From contig CM060855.1 of the NCBI GenBank assembly GCA_030737835.1, positions 11,937,927-12,001,926 on the forward strand: a DNA stretch of 64,000 nucleotides. The letters run 5' to 3'. Both the position numbers and the translations under genes were made by a program. Each line of letters opens with the position of its first letter. Position 1 is the stretch's first letter. Of the stretch, positions 1 through 11,900 are shown piece by piece. Source of the DNA: Acorus gramineus. Lineage: Eukaryota; Streptophyta; Magnoliopsida; Acorales; Acoraceae. The notes under the pieces were generated by a model. That model worked only from the letters and a program-made list of their open reading frames with translations, ran no database searches and was not told the origin of the DNA.

Positions 1-150
1 TCTATAGTGGAAGTTTTTCGAAGTTCGGCCCATGGTTTTTTCCCTTTAATCTTGAAAGGGTTTTCCACATAAATTTGTGTGTTATTTTGTTCTTCTTTCT
101 CAACACATCTTTTCCCAACAACTCTTACACATTCAGATGGGTTTTATAAC
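1..150 (+). repeat. Possible tail of a copia-type LTR
   Basis: The stretch GGGTTTTCCACATAAATTTG followed by a T/C-rich run resembles the R/U5 end of many plant Ty1/copia LTRs. The left end lies outside the window and no primer-binding site or target duplication is visible, so this is only a suggestion. Confidence 0.3.
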
Positions 151-429
151 AATGAGTTTACTAAGGGGCAAAACAAACAATATATTTGTGTGTAAGCATG
201 AGGCATTACGTATATGAACCTCAGTCTTACATATGATAGGTTTAAAGAAGCATCAATGCAGAACAATCCTTCAGTTCATTGAATGATTGGACTCCTTTGC
301 TGCCGGCAAAAAGTTGTAATGACTATTGCAAAGTGAGGTTTCATTTGGGGTTGGTAGACATGCATGATGAGTACTAGACTCTAAGGACAGACTTCAGTGG
401 GATGCACTCTAGTTTGGACTGGTTTTCCC

Positions 430-533
430 TCCTATGGAGAATGAATTTAGAGTCTAAACCCAAGAACTTAAGTCATGTGACTTTTTGTATGTAATTTTGG
501 TATAAAAATACAATCATCACTTACCAAAAAAAG
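430..533 (+). mobile_element. LINE 3' tail (5'-truncated)
   Basis: The segment ends in a short A run after CAATCATCACTTACC, a tail type shared with better supported LINE insertions at 17.75 kb and 2.5 kb in this window. No coding part remains and no clear target duplication was found. Confidence 0.4.
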
Positions 534-860
534 GTTCACTTCCACGCAATCTCAATAAATGAGTGCCTCTCAACATATACCTCTTTTGCGTGATGCACCC
601 AAAGATCTTAAATTTAACTTCTGACTCCAATTCTAGATTAAATCATCTCAAAAGACAAAAATATGAAAAAACAGAACCATTCTAGATCATAGGGTAGAAT
701 TGGGATCTTACACATCTATTTGAATCAAATTGGTAACTTAAACACTTGTTCAAAGAGATTTGAGATTTAATATCCCATTAAGTTGTTCCATTGACATTAT
801 GGATATTTTAATTTAATGTAGATACATAGGTTAATTATCAGGTCGTTAAGAGGTGGCTAC

Positions 861-1060
861 TTTTTTTTGGCAGGCAATTGAAATATATCAGTAGAATGAA
901 CTGTACAACAAGCTATTAAGGAATGACCTGACCTTAGTTCCTCAACTACCACACAGAATGGAAGACTGAAAACCAATAGTATAGGACTGCTGATGTGCAT
1001 CACTTCTGTCCATGAGAAGAAGCATGGAGAATTTACAAACTATTCTTGTATACATGGGAT
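861..1060 (-). mobile_element. Probable LINE 3' tail, minus strand
   Basis: It begins with a T run, followed by a sequence that on the minus strand reads as a LINE-like 3' UTR ending in poly(A). No coding domain can be recognised, so the family assignment rests on the tail alone. Confidence 0.3.
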
Positions 1061-2315
1061 GAGTAGCCATTGCAATTAATATCAAAGACATCAAACATTA
1101 GCAATCTGTCTCTGGGAGAGATTTCTACTTTAGCATTTAAAGTGAACCTTTCCGAAAGAAAAAAAATTCAATATACCACTTCTGAGAATTTACAACATCA
1201 ATATCTTTCATACAAAGGACTCATTTATCTGAGCCTTCAACAGATTAATTCTGATTCATATCTTTTATCTAGTAATAACATGTCGTCAAAGCTCTTCGGG
1301 ATCCAACTAAACCAATCTCATATCTATGTCTTCTCTGTTCACTTGAAGACCCTCTTCTTCTTTCTCCCCTTCTCACTTTATAATATTTCCCTCCCCTTGT
1401 ACATTGGCTAGTTAAGCAATATATATCTTTTACCAAGCAAAAAAAGTGTCAGCAATATGTGACAAGAAGAAAACATGTAAAGGCCATTATCAAGAGCTCT
1501 GAAATGTACTCTGAAATATACACAACTAACATTGGGTCAGTCATTCATCAAAATAGAAGAGTCAAAATATTTGTATCATTCCGTACTGAATGTAAACCAG
1601 GCTAAGAGACAGGTGTTCATAAAACCCAATGATCATTCATCGAATTGGAAGAGTCAAAAGGGATTTTTTTATATTTATGCATGTTTTTCATACTGTTCTG
1701 GCCTCAAGTTCACTGGCAAGTGGTTGAGAGTTTATATATATTTATTTTTTGGATCATTTGGAAACATTAAAGATATCTCCACCCATGAATATATACAACT
1801 TGCGTGGATATTTTCTCGAATACCTATTCCACTGTTGTTGAGTGATTATAAAATTATGAACATGTAATCTGTTTGGCTATTCCGACCCTAGATATATCAA
1901 CATCCCACTATTATTATCCTACTTTTGTGGACAATATATGCCTTTTGACATTATATCTTGTTGCCCTTGCTCTCCATTTTGACACCCAAATATATATAAT
2001 ATTTGTTTGGCTTCACATTCAAATTGTTCACTGACCACTGTTATGATGTGAATAAATTAGACTGAAGATTCTTAATGTTGCTTAGTCCACTAGTTTCTAT
2101 CAAAATCTTCAGTGGAATTTATTTTGGTTGGTAAAAGAAATGTATTAGCCAATGAATAGTAAATACAGATGCTTTTCAATAATAATTTCATACAAAAACA
2201 TTGCACGGGGGTTGAATACATGGACGTTTTACTTAGCTATATGCATGGGAGGTAGCAACCGATAGACTTAAAATTAATTGTGTGTGAGAGAGAATTGTAT
2301 CACGTGTTAGTACAT
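1061..2315. other. AT-rich stretch with no recognisable gene
   Basis: Open frames of about 110 codons occur here, but they have no recognisable domains, and their composition is that of AT-rich intergenic plant DNA. Nothing repeated elsewhere in the window was noticed. Confidence 0.5.
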
Positions 2316-2538
2316 AACACCAACCAATGGTATTTATTCAGGACTTCCAGAAAGGTTGGAGAGGTTAATTTTTTAGAAGGGGATGCATGTCGATTAAGTT
2401 CGGCAATCCCCCCTGTTGGAAGTTAAGCTCTCATTTGTCTATATTAGGGTTTCCTGGGAGGGACTTATTGATTTTTTTGGAATGAATGAAGCTCATCTTA
2501 CCAATCAAAAAAAAAAAAAAAAACACCAGCCATTGGTA
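2316..2538 (+). mobile_element. 5'-truncated LINE tail with target duplication
   Basis: The insert (about 2333-2521) ends in a long A run after TGAATGAAGCTCATCTTACC. It is flanked by AACACCAACCAATGGTA at 2316-2332 and AACACCAGCCATTGGTA at 2522-2538, which match at 15 of 17 positions. A long target duplication plus a poly(A) tail is the signature of target-primed reverse transcription. Only the non-coding 3' end was inserted. Confidence 0.78.
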
Positions 2539-2613
2539 ATAGAGCTTTATTAGATCCCATTATAATTCTCTCTAGCAGATGAAGACAGTTTCCAACATGG
2601 TGTTGTCCTCGAG

Positions 2614-3328
2614 TGATGTAGCGTATGAACACGCTCTTCTGCTAATTCAATCGAAGATACGAATTCGCAGGCTCCAGCGACGCTGTTGACTCTTCAAACA
2701 GAATACCAGGGACGTTGGGCTTCAAAGATCTGTTGATTTCTTCTGAAATATCAGATGATTGAAAATTCTATGTAGTTGTTGATCCTCCTAGAATAACAAA
2801 ATATAGTAGAGAAGATAAACAAATTCTAATAATCAATAATCTGAATAATCAATTGGTTTACATGCCTATTTATAGAAGAGAATCCTTAACAGATTAGGAT
2901 CTCAACTGATTATTCCAATCTGAACCATGATCCTAACAAATCATATAAATCCGTAAAATAACAATTACATCCTTATTTAATCCTAACTAATAGAATTCAA
3001 ATCATTATTTGAAATTCAAATCTAAATATAGTAAAATCCTAACAAATTCAAAATTGTCAAAAATAGTAAAAATAATTTTCAACTGTCGATTTGACCCTTA
3101 AGACGATCTCAGAACGCTCCGAATATTTGTGTAGTGGCATAGCAATTATTCCTATAGGGCTCGTCGATACGAACACGAGGACATATTATAATAGCGATTC
3201 TGATCTACAGTCTAAAAGTTATGGCCGTTTGAAGTTACGGTGCTCCCAATCGATCAAGATGTCTTCTCTTTTTCTGATTCATCTGATCTCGTCCGTCCAT
3301 ATAATGTGTGGCTATGATGTCTATATCA
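2614..3328 (-). mobile_element. Solo LTR (copia-like), minus orientation
   Basis: This 715-bp segment starts TGATGTAGCG and ends CTATATCA, giving the TG...CA ends of an LTR. It is flanked by identical 5-bp direct repeats TCGAG (2609-2613 and 3329-3333). It lies inside one unit of the tandem array, and removing it restores that unit. A TATA-like CTATAAATAG motif on the minus strand sets the orientation. It is homologous, in inverted orientation, to the LTR at 3907-4636. No internal retroelement sequence adjoins it, so it is a fossil left by LTR-LTR recombination. Confidence 0.87.
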
Positions 3329-3906
3329 TCGAGTTACCAAGCTGTTGGAAAGAAAACTAAAAATTGGTGTGTATAAATCAATATGTTGTGTGTCAAACCC
3401 CACTACCGAATATGAAGTTGCATATAGCGAGTAAAGGAGGTTATGAAGGATTAAATAAAGATGGTGTCATTCTTAATCTATCGAGGTTGGATGAGCTAAT
3501 ACTCGAGAAGATTGAATAAGCGGCAATGAACGAGAAACCTTGGATAAAGATGGCTTTCAACGTGGTATTGTTCCCAAGTTACCAAGCTGTTGGAAAGACA
3601 ATTAAAAATTGGTGCATACAAATCAATATGTTATATATCGAACCGCACTATCGAACAAGAGGCTGCACATAGCATGGAGCAAAGGAGGTTCTAAAGGATT
3701 AAAGAAAGAAAGACAAGATGGTGTCAATCCTAATCTATCAGCGTTGGATGACCTAATGCTAATGCTCGAGAAGATTGCATAAGCGACAATGAACGAGAAA
3801 CCTTGAATGAAGATGGCTTCCAACATGGTATTGTTCCAAAGTTATCAAGCTGTTGGAAAGACAATTAAAAATTGGTGCATACAAATCAATATGTTATATG
3901 TCAAAT

Positions 3907-4636
3907 TGATGCAAACATCATAACCACAAATTATATGGATGGACGAGATCAGATGAACTAGAAAAGAAGAAAGCATCTTGATCGTTTGGGAGCACTAGAC
4001 TTCAAATGACCATAACTTTCAAACCGTAGATCAGAATCGCTATTATAATATATCCACGCGTTCATATCGACGAGCCTTACAGGATTAGTCACTACGCCAC
4101 TACACCAAATTTTGGAGCGTTTTGAGATTGTCTTGGAGGTCAAATTGACAAAGTTTTTTACTATTTTTGACAGTTTTTGAGTTTGTTAGGATTTATTCCC
4201 ATGTTTTAGGATTTATATTTAGATTTGAATTTCAAACTTTGATTTGAATTCGAATTCGAATATTAGTTAGGATTAAATAAGAATTTATTTGTGATTTTGC
4301 AGATTTAAAGAATCTGTTAAAATCCTAGTTTGCATATTTAGATAATTAGTTGAGATCTTAATCTGTTAAGGATTCTCTCCTCTATAAATAGACCTGTAAA
4401 TCACATGATTAATTCAGTTTTTTTTGTTAATACAATTTATTTTATTTCCTTCATTTTGTTATTCATGGTCAATATCAATTACGTAGATTTCCATCATCGA
4501 TATTTCTTTGAAAAATCAACAGATTGTTGAAGCCCACAGTCTGACATTCCTCTGAAAAATCAATAGCGTCGTTGGAGCATGCAGATCTTACATCTTTGAT
4601 TGAATCCACAGAAGAGCGTAGGACTACGCTACATCA
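3907..4636 (+). mobile_element. Solo LTR (same family), plus orientation
   Basis: This 730-bp segment starts TGATGCAAACATC and ends CGCTACATCA. The flanks CAAAT and CAAAC match at four of five bases, consistent with an aged 5-bp target duplication. The promoter-like CTATAAATAG lies on the plus strand. It is the second LTR of this family in the array, in the opposite orientation to the first. It stands alone, without internal domains. Confidence 0.85.
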
Positions 4637-5829
4637 CAAACCCCACTACCAAACAAGAGGCCACATATAGCGTGGAGCAAAGGAGTGAAGGATTAAAGAA
4701 AGAAAGACAAGATGGTGTCATTCCTAATCTATCAGGGTTGGATAAGCCAATGTTCAAGAAGATTGCATAAGTGACATTGAACGAGAAATCTTGGATGAAG
4801 ATGGCTTCCAACATGGTATTATTCCCAAATTACCAAGTTGTTGGAAAGACAACTAAAAATTGATGCATGAAAATCAATATGTTGTATGTTGAACCCCACT
4901 ACCAAACAAGAGGCTGCATATAGCATGGAGCAAAGGAGGTTCTAAAGGATTAAAGAAAGAAAGACAAGATGGTGTCATTCCTAATCTATCACGGTTGGAT
5001 AAGCCAATGCTTGAGAAGATTGCATAAGCGACATTGAATGATAAATCTTGGATGAAAATGGCTTCCAACGTGGTATTGTTCCCAAGTTACCTAGCTGTTG
5101 GAAAGACAACTAAAAATTAGTGCATATAAATCAACATGTTGTTTGTCAAACCCCACTACCGAACAAGAGGCTGCATATAGCATGGAGCAAAGGAGTTTCT
5201 AAAGGATTAAAGAAAGAAAGACAAGATGGTGTCATTTCTAATTTATCAGGGTTGGATGAGCCAATGCTTGAGAAGATTGCATAAGCGACATCGAATGATA
5301 AATCTTGGATGAAAATGGCTTCCAACATGGTAATGTTCCCAAGTTACCTAGCTGTTGGAAAGACAACTAAAAATTAGTGCATATAAATCAATATGTTGTA
5401 TGTCAAACCCCACTACCGAACAAGAGGCTGCATATAGCATGGAGCAAAGGAGTTTCTGAAGGATTAAAGAAAGAAAGATAAGATGGTGCCATTCCTAATC
5501 AATTAGGGTTGGATGAGCCAATGCTCAAGATTGCATAAGCAACATTGACCGAGAAACCTCATATGAAGATGGCTTTCAACATGGTGTTGTCCCTAAGTTA
5601 CCAAGTTGTTGGAAAGACAACTAAAAATTGGTGCATACAAATCAATATGTTATATGTTGAACCCCACTATCGAGCAAGAGGATGCATATAGCGTGAAGTA
5701 GAGGAGGCTCTGAAGGATTAAAGAAAGAAAGACAAGATTGTGCAATTCCTAATCTATAAGGGTTGGATGAGCCAATGCTCGAGAAGAGTGTATAAGAGAC
5801 ATTGAACGAGAAACCTTGGGATACCCTAA

Positions 5830-6110
5830 GTTCGAAATTCCATAGCCAATTGGGTGAAGAGAACTCTCCTTTAAACATTGAGGGATGAATTTGAGACGGT
5901 CCATATGGAGGGTGAAAGTATCTCCGACTACTTCTCGCAATTATCAATAATCATGAGAAAATGAAGAAAAATAGTGGGATGATCAAGGAAATCCGCATCA
6001 TTGAGAAAGTGTGCCGATCCATCATCTCCCCCACCAAGCCTTTTATTTAAGATTGGATGGAGTTGGTGATTTACCCCCACAGAGCTAACCATGTGCACAT
6101 CATGAACTTA
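5830..6110 (+). mobile_element. Ty1/copia gag remnant
   Basis: The plus strand encodes residues like the copia gag (UBN2-type) pattern, including FETVHMEGESISDYFSQL, where conserved F-E-x-x-x-M and S-x-x-D-Y-F spacing is visible. It directly follows the tandem array. It is a broken, undatable fragment; no matching pol lies beside it in the same orientation. Confidence 0.6.
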
Positions 6111-6124
6111 GAAGGCTGAAATTT

Positions 6125-6660
6125 CTACCAAATCCAATTGATCCACTTGGGTTTTTTTTTGTTTTTGCCTAAGGAGAAATTCAATGCATTTGATGTATTT
6201 AGGATGCCATTCAAATAATGCTGCCACACCATTGTGTCCTCCCCAGAACCTTCGCATTCATGCTCACATATATCCTCCCTGATAACATCCCAAGCTGCTT
6301 GCCACCACAGACGCTTTGTACACACAACCTTGATTAAATGTGAAACTGAAAGGTCGCGGAGGGATGATCCCCAGTCCATGCCTGGAGTTTTCACCTGAGA
6401 AGATGACATTTTGCACTTCCTTATTTGTCCATTTTCTTGAGGCAAGAAGATTGGTGCATATCCAAGATTTGGCTGAGATTGCATTAGCGTCCCATACACT
6501 CCTTGAATAGGTATTTTTTGGCCACCCAACTTACCCAAAGGGAATCCGAATGCATCTCTACTTCCCTAAACCTGGTGCCCAGTATAGCCTTCATCTAGTC
6601 CATAATGTGCTTCAAGCTGAGTCTACCTTCTTCCTTAGGAGTGCAAATTGAATCCCAATT
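6125..6660 (-). mobile_element. LINE fragment (linker before zf-RVT)
   Basis: The minus strand has a 137-codon open frame containing GEDTMVWQHYLNGILNTSNA, closely parallel to the same region of the large LINE at 27.1-27.4 kb (EDTLIWPYSLHGILSTTNAW). This is the segment between reverse transcriptase and the zf-RVT domain in plant L1-type LINEs. It ends with a KPKWINWIW stretch, where the zf-RVT core would follow. Reverse transcriptase and zinc finger are absent, so it is a decayed piece of a related LINE. Confidence 0.7.
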
Positions 6661-7009
6661 CACATGGTGACCATTTATTTCATCACCCCCCCTCCCCCCA
6701 AAGAAAAGCGTGAATTGTTTTTTCCGTTACCTTACTCTATCTTAAATTATCCCCATTGCATTCATTTTCGGTACCTCCTTGAGTTGATTTCATACTTAGG
6801 GGCGTTTGAAAACATGTTGGGGTTATTTTCTTTTGCAAGAATAAAAAAATCTTCAAACGTATTTCCAAACTCCCATGATTAATTGAAAAGTTAGGTCCAG
6901 TTTTTCAGTTGGCACTCCAAAACTATTTTCCTCAAAAGCAAAAAAATTATGTTTTTTGGGAATCAATTTTCCAAAAGCGAAATAAAAATTTCTTAGGAAT
7001 CAACCTGTG

Positions 7010-7215
7010 TTCCCAAATTTCTACCTTGGTGGGAATGACCTCCCTGTCGTGGTTCTCCATGTTGCCCTCTTTGTTTATGTGAGATGCATGCAACTATTGG
7101 AATTCTGACTACAAATGATGAATCTCATTGAAAAGCCTGAAAGCTCTCCATGGATTGCTGCCTTTACCCTTGATCCAAGCCAGTGAGGTGGTAAAATCGG
7201 CTTCCAAAGTCCTTG
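7010..7215 (-). mobile_element. LINE RNase H fragment
   Basis: The minus-strand translation includes LAWIKGKGSNPWRAFRLF followed by an EIHHL-like segment, matching the RNase H region of plant LINEs (compare AIAWIHGQGQIPWSAF at 14.9 kb). It lies on the wrong side of the 6.1-6.6 kb linker fragment to be the same copy in order, so it is probably a separate remnant. Confidence 0.6.
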
Positions 7216-7289
7216 TTATAGTGCATCTCAACTATTAGGCTATTCTAATTAAAAAAAATAAACACAGTAACCATCTACAAAATGTATCA

Positions 7290-8430
7290 TAAAAAAGCCC
7301 AAAATTCATTCTTGATGAAGCACAAACTTATAAACCATTGAATCATAAAATTAAAATAGTGACCTACTTGCAAGATAACAAGTAATATTAATAGCTTTTG
7401 TCCAAAACCCTTCACTAACCAGCATTCATTCTCATACCATGAGCCTTTTCAACATGGCCTTCAATTCAAACACTCTGCCACACCACTATGATCTGGTTTG
7501 AATGGAGTTGAGAAATAATGAGTAATATCTTCATTATTGTTGCACTCAATTAATGAACTGTTTGCACTTGTAGTCTCCTCTACTGTCTGATCTGCTTTTG
7601 TATGATTTTCTTGACCTAGGCATTCCATTGTCAAAATATGATCACTTGTTCTTCATGAAATAAACACAACTACCTACAAAGAATTTTGATGCACCGATCA
7701 TACCGGAACATATACCTCATTAAACATCTCTGTGAATGTGGCCTCATCTTGCTTTGTTTCCCATATATAGTTGATACTTCTAATTCAGTCTACAAGTCTT
7801 TACCAGCTTCATAGTTGCTTATCTGTGGAAAATTAATATTACAATTCTTCACTAACCTTTGTGGCTCAAGCTTATGATGTTTCATCAAACCTCTTCTACT
7901 CAGACTCAGATGCCTGGGATGCACTTAATTGCCACAATTCAAGTGTTATCTATTGACTCCTCAGACAACATCTCCACTATATTAGTGTGTTTCATTATTC
8001 AAAGAGCACTTTTTTCACTTTCTTTTGTATTTGGTAGTTGAAATCCTTAGCCCCTTAGGTACCTGCCAGACATAACATGTTTCAAAATATCATCTACAAT
8101 TTTTCACCTCCAGGCCTTTCAAAACTATCATGGTCTCACTTCTTATTTCATAGCTCCACCTTCAATTGTGTAACTGCAACCAACCGAATCTAAAAATGCT
8201 AATGGATATTTGGTTCTTCCTTATCTTTGGAATACATCTTACACCACCATGACTTCTCAGTATACCATTAAAACATTTTAATCCTAGTCATACCAATTTC
8301 AGAGAATATTTACATGCTGCATGCATTGCTGCTCACTAGAGCAGACGAACCAATCCCTATCATGGCATGATCAGCCAGAATTTAATCATTCAAGCATTGG
8401 GAGGAAAAAATTCATAATCGCGTGATGGTT
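7290..8430 (-). mobile_element. Ty1/copia pol remnant (protease region to integrase)
   Basis: Minus-strand translations in several short pieces resemble, in copia order, the region after the aspartic protease (near 8.15-8.4 kb), the pre-integrase region (near 8.05-8.2 kb) and the integrase core (near 7.3-7.5 kb). The element is heavily decayed and has no recognisable LTRs beside it, which suggests an old insertion. A second, shorter relative of the integrase part lies at 13.4-13.9 kb. Confidence 0.62.
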
Positions 8431-8725
8431 GATCAAGAAGGTCACCTTATGGTCGGAATATAATACCAATTTGTTTAATCTAGCTCCTTTGTATTCATCT
8501 TCTTTGTTATATCTTGAGTCAGTTTTGATATTTGTTGGGTACTTCATCGAATGACTTTGTGTAAAAAAAAAAGGGCCATTATATTGTCCTCCATATCTAG
8601 AAATTCCATTCCTTCAACCCACATGGGTTTGGTTATTTGGTTATAACCATGGTTTGATCTTTATTTGGTTATAAATCTCGCATTCGAATCCCTATATCTC
8701 TGAGCTGAGTGATTCTATGCAAACT

Positions 8726-8900
8726 ATTTTTTTTTTATAAGTAAAAATTTTTGTATTTCAATCTATATATTGTCGATTTACAATGTAATAAAATGTTGAA
8801 GGATAGAAACAAAACTCCTCAATGGGAGGGAAAATGTTGCATGCGATAGGTTGTAACTTCGCACACTGAAATTTTCCATTAGTTTTGCAGTTGTTTGAAT
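8726..8900 (-). mobile_element. Probable LINE 3' tail, minus strand
   Basis: A T run followed by ATAAGTAAAAATTTTTGTAT resembles the reverse complement of the LINE 3' ends seen elsewhere in this window (compare 14.44 kb). No coding part is visible. Confidence 0.4.
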
Positions 8901-11900
8901 TTGATGATTGCCAATGTCATATCTTTAATGGTGATAATAGCTAAATTGAGGGTAACTTTTTTCAGCATTTATTATATATTGTTTGATGTTGCATCCAAAA
9001 AAGATTGCATCATTGATGTAAATACAAAATAGCAAACATTTTCTTACTTCTAATCAATGTTGTCCTTCCGTAATCCATTTCATAGTTGTTTGTCCAAATT
9101 TATTTGACTATTGAATAAAAATAAAGTAAAGAAAACTTTGCAACCAAGTATATATGGACGGAGTTGTGGAGAGATGGATTTGTGAATGAAAGAGAGGGAA
9201 ATTCATGACCTGGAAACTAATAAAGACAAATTGTCCTTATATTAAAATCACTAACCTTGTGTTATCATCAAAGTTTGTTTTTTTTTTTTTTTTGAAATTT
9301 TTTATCATCATAGTTAACTACAAACCCTTGTGAAATCAATTTTTAAAATTAATATGCTCTAAATTTTAAAAATTTATTAACTTTTAAAACATAAAAATAA
9401 AAAACTGAAGTTTAAAACATCTATTTTTTTAGAAACAATTATGTCTGATTTTACAAAAGTAAAATAGGTTTGATAATTTTAGCTTCGAACAATGACATTC
9501 ACCTTTTAAATTGGTGGGATTCATCAAGATGTGGGAGTTGTTTATCGGGTGTGCGAGTTCTATCGATCTTATCGAGGTCACTTATTATCTCTTTTGATAT
9601 CTTTTAAACTCTATTTTTATGTTCAGTTTATCTTTAGATTTATAATTATGATCTAAATAATAAAATCATGATAGCACTATCTACCTTTCCTATAATATTA
9701 AAAAAAAAAACAATGACATTCACATTTTGAAGACTTACATGGATGTTCAGCTGCAACAGTTTTACAAGGTTCCTTATTTTATTTATTTTGGGTATGGGAG
9801 GCTTTAAAGCCATTTCTTCTATTCCAACCGTTGAACCCATTTGTTAAAGACAACTGAAGTGAATGAAATTTCAACAATGGCTTCTCTTCTTCTCAGGTGA
9901 TCACGAAAACCAAAAACCAGTGGAGCCAGCTGTGCCTCTAAAGATTCAAACATGGTTTGATGAACAGTTTCAACTGAAGGACTCCACCACACAATCTCAT
10001 ATGCTGCTCTTTCTCATCAGGTCAGTCAAAACTTGATGAAATATAAGAGATTATAAGTATAGATTTGAAGCCATACAATACTATGAATCATTGCTTTGTT
10101 TAGCTAATTAGAGAGAAAAGATAACCAAAACTGCTTGCCTTGATTTTCTGGTTCTTTTTATCCGACGTACCTTTCTTTTGTTATATCATGCTTAATATTA
10201 CCTAAACTGCACTGCTAGCTGGTTTTAGTTTTTGTTTTTTCAAGTAATACTTTTGTTGTTGTGCTTAATTTTGATACTTTCAATAATATGCTCTAAATTA
10301 TTCTAAATTATTCAAGTTTGCTTTTGATGTCACGTTGCCACCGTTTGCTTTTGTTTGCTTGTTCAATTTGATTTATTTGTTGTGCTTTTGTTGAGTAGGA
10401 GCTTATCTGAGATAACTCTTATAGCAGTCATGAATGATGTAGGAGGAGTAGGAGGGGCGTCTCTTAATTTGTGCTCGGAGAGGGCTTTTATTTTTAATCC
10501 AGGAAAGATATGTGTTAGGGGTGGTGTAATTATGATATGAACTACAATGATATTTTAATATCATTTAATAATAAACATGTGAATATCAAATTTTTTTTTT
10601 TTAAGTAGAATAATAAAAGTACCCCATCCTCACTAATGAGATCTGGGTTTAAGATTTATCATATGTTGATGGGAAAATATTCAATAAAAAATTAAGAATA
10701 AAAATAGTTTACCAAAAATATAAATTTAAAAACAACTTTTATTAAAATATCAAATTTTATCATCAAACATTCGTTTAATTAGTGCACCTACGAGATAAGT
10801 AAGATTTACATCTCAATTTTTTCATATTTAGTATATATAGATAGACATAGTGACTATGAATTACCATATAAAGTGTTATTAATAAAACACACACACATGT
10901 ATCTATGTTTTATTAGTAATGTCAGTTTCTTATTTTTTCACTTCCAAATTAGTATAATTTTTTTTTAAGAGTAATAAAAAAAAAATTATTTAAGATTGTC
11001 AGAAATGACCCCAGCAAATATAAGATTATAAATGTTATTTACTTGAGTGTTAATTGTGAACATCAAGCTGACTAGAAAAAAATTATAAAAGGAGCTAAAA
11101 GAAATATAAGAATAAAAAACTGTGCTGTATAGGCATCGAGAAGCCTCTCTTTATAACTCTATTTTACTTGATAAAATTCTTAAGTGAGTACATGATGTGT
11201 GTGTCACTTCAAAATGGGACAGAAGGTGTGTCAAAGAAATGATGTGAAATGCGAGGCCTGAATATATATATATATATATATACGCATACATGTATAACAA
11301 TAAGAAAGGTCAGAGGACATCATTTCATGTGCCACATTGTATTAAGTGAGACAAGACTGGATGACAGACGTGTCCTTCGGCGCCTACAATTTTTCAAAAA
11401 AAAAAAACAAAATTAAAAAAAGGTGATGTCTGTACTATATATCACTGTTGTGTGCTGGAGCTTCACTTTGTCTCACATTAAGATATTATGTAATATAATA
11501 TATATATTATATATTATTAGAACTTTTTTAAAGTCCGTACATCAGTAATGCTACTCCTGCTTCGGCGTGGCATTAGCTTTCACAACGGATCTTTTATCTG
11601 GGTGTTTTTAGGATAATATATAGGTTTGGAATAATGAGTGCTTGGGTTTTATTTTACTAGATCAGTTTAGTAATTTTAAGATAGGAGAAGAATTCTTTTT
11701 CTTCTCTTATGAATTCAATCATGTTAAATTTTATAAAAAAAGAAAAAAAAAATGAGATATTTAAAAATGAACAATAAAGGTGAAAAATAAAAGATGCATA
11801 GAAATAGTACATATGATTGTATGACTGTATGAGTCTCCAAGAATTACATGTATTTTGCATTTGTTTTTCCTTAGTAAATATGTCTATTTCTATAAGAAGA

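Larger units (their letters stand above)
2576..5830. repeat. Tandem array of ~245-265 bp units
   Basis: The landmark TTACCAAGCTGTTGGAAAG recurs, with changes, near 3334, 3577, 3838, 4838, 5083, 5340 and 5596. Once the LTR inserted after 3906 is removed, the period is 243-270 bp. Each unit also carries versions of AAAGAAAGAAAGACAAGATG and GCTTCCAACATGGTATTG. About seven units are present, plus a partial first unit before 2614. Two solo LTRs interrupt the array. A copia gag remnant follows directly at its right end, so the unit may come from copia leader or gag DNA, but I could not identify it. No long frame crosses several units. Confidence 0.85.

Noticed and set aside
6795-6995. GGGGCGTTTGAAAACATG start with A/T-rich interior, like a decayed MITE
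   Set aside because: No convincing inverted partner end and no target duplication were found.
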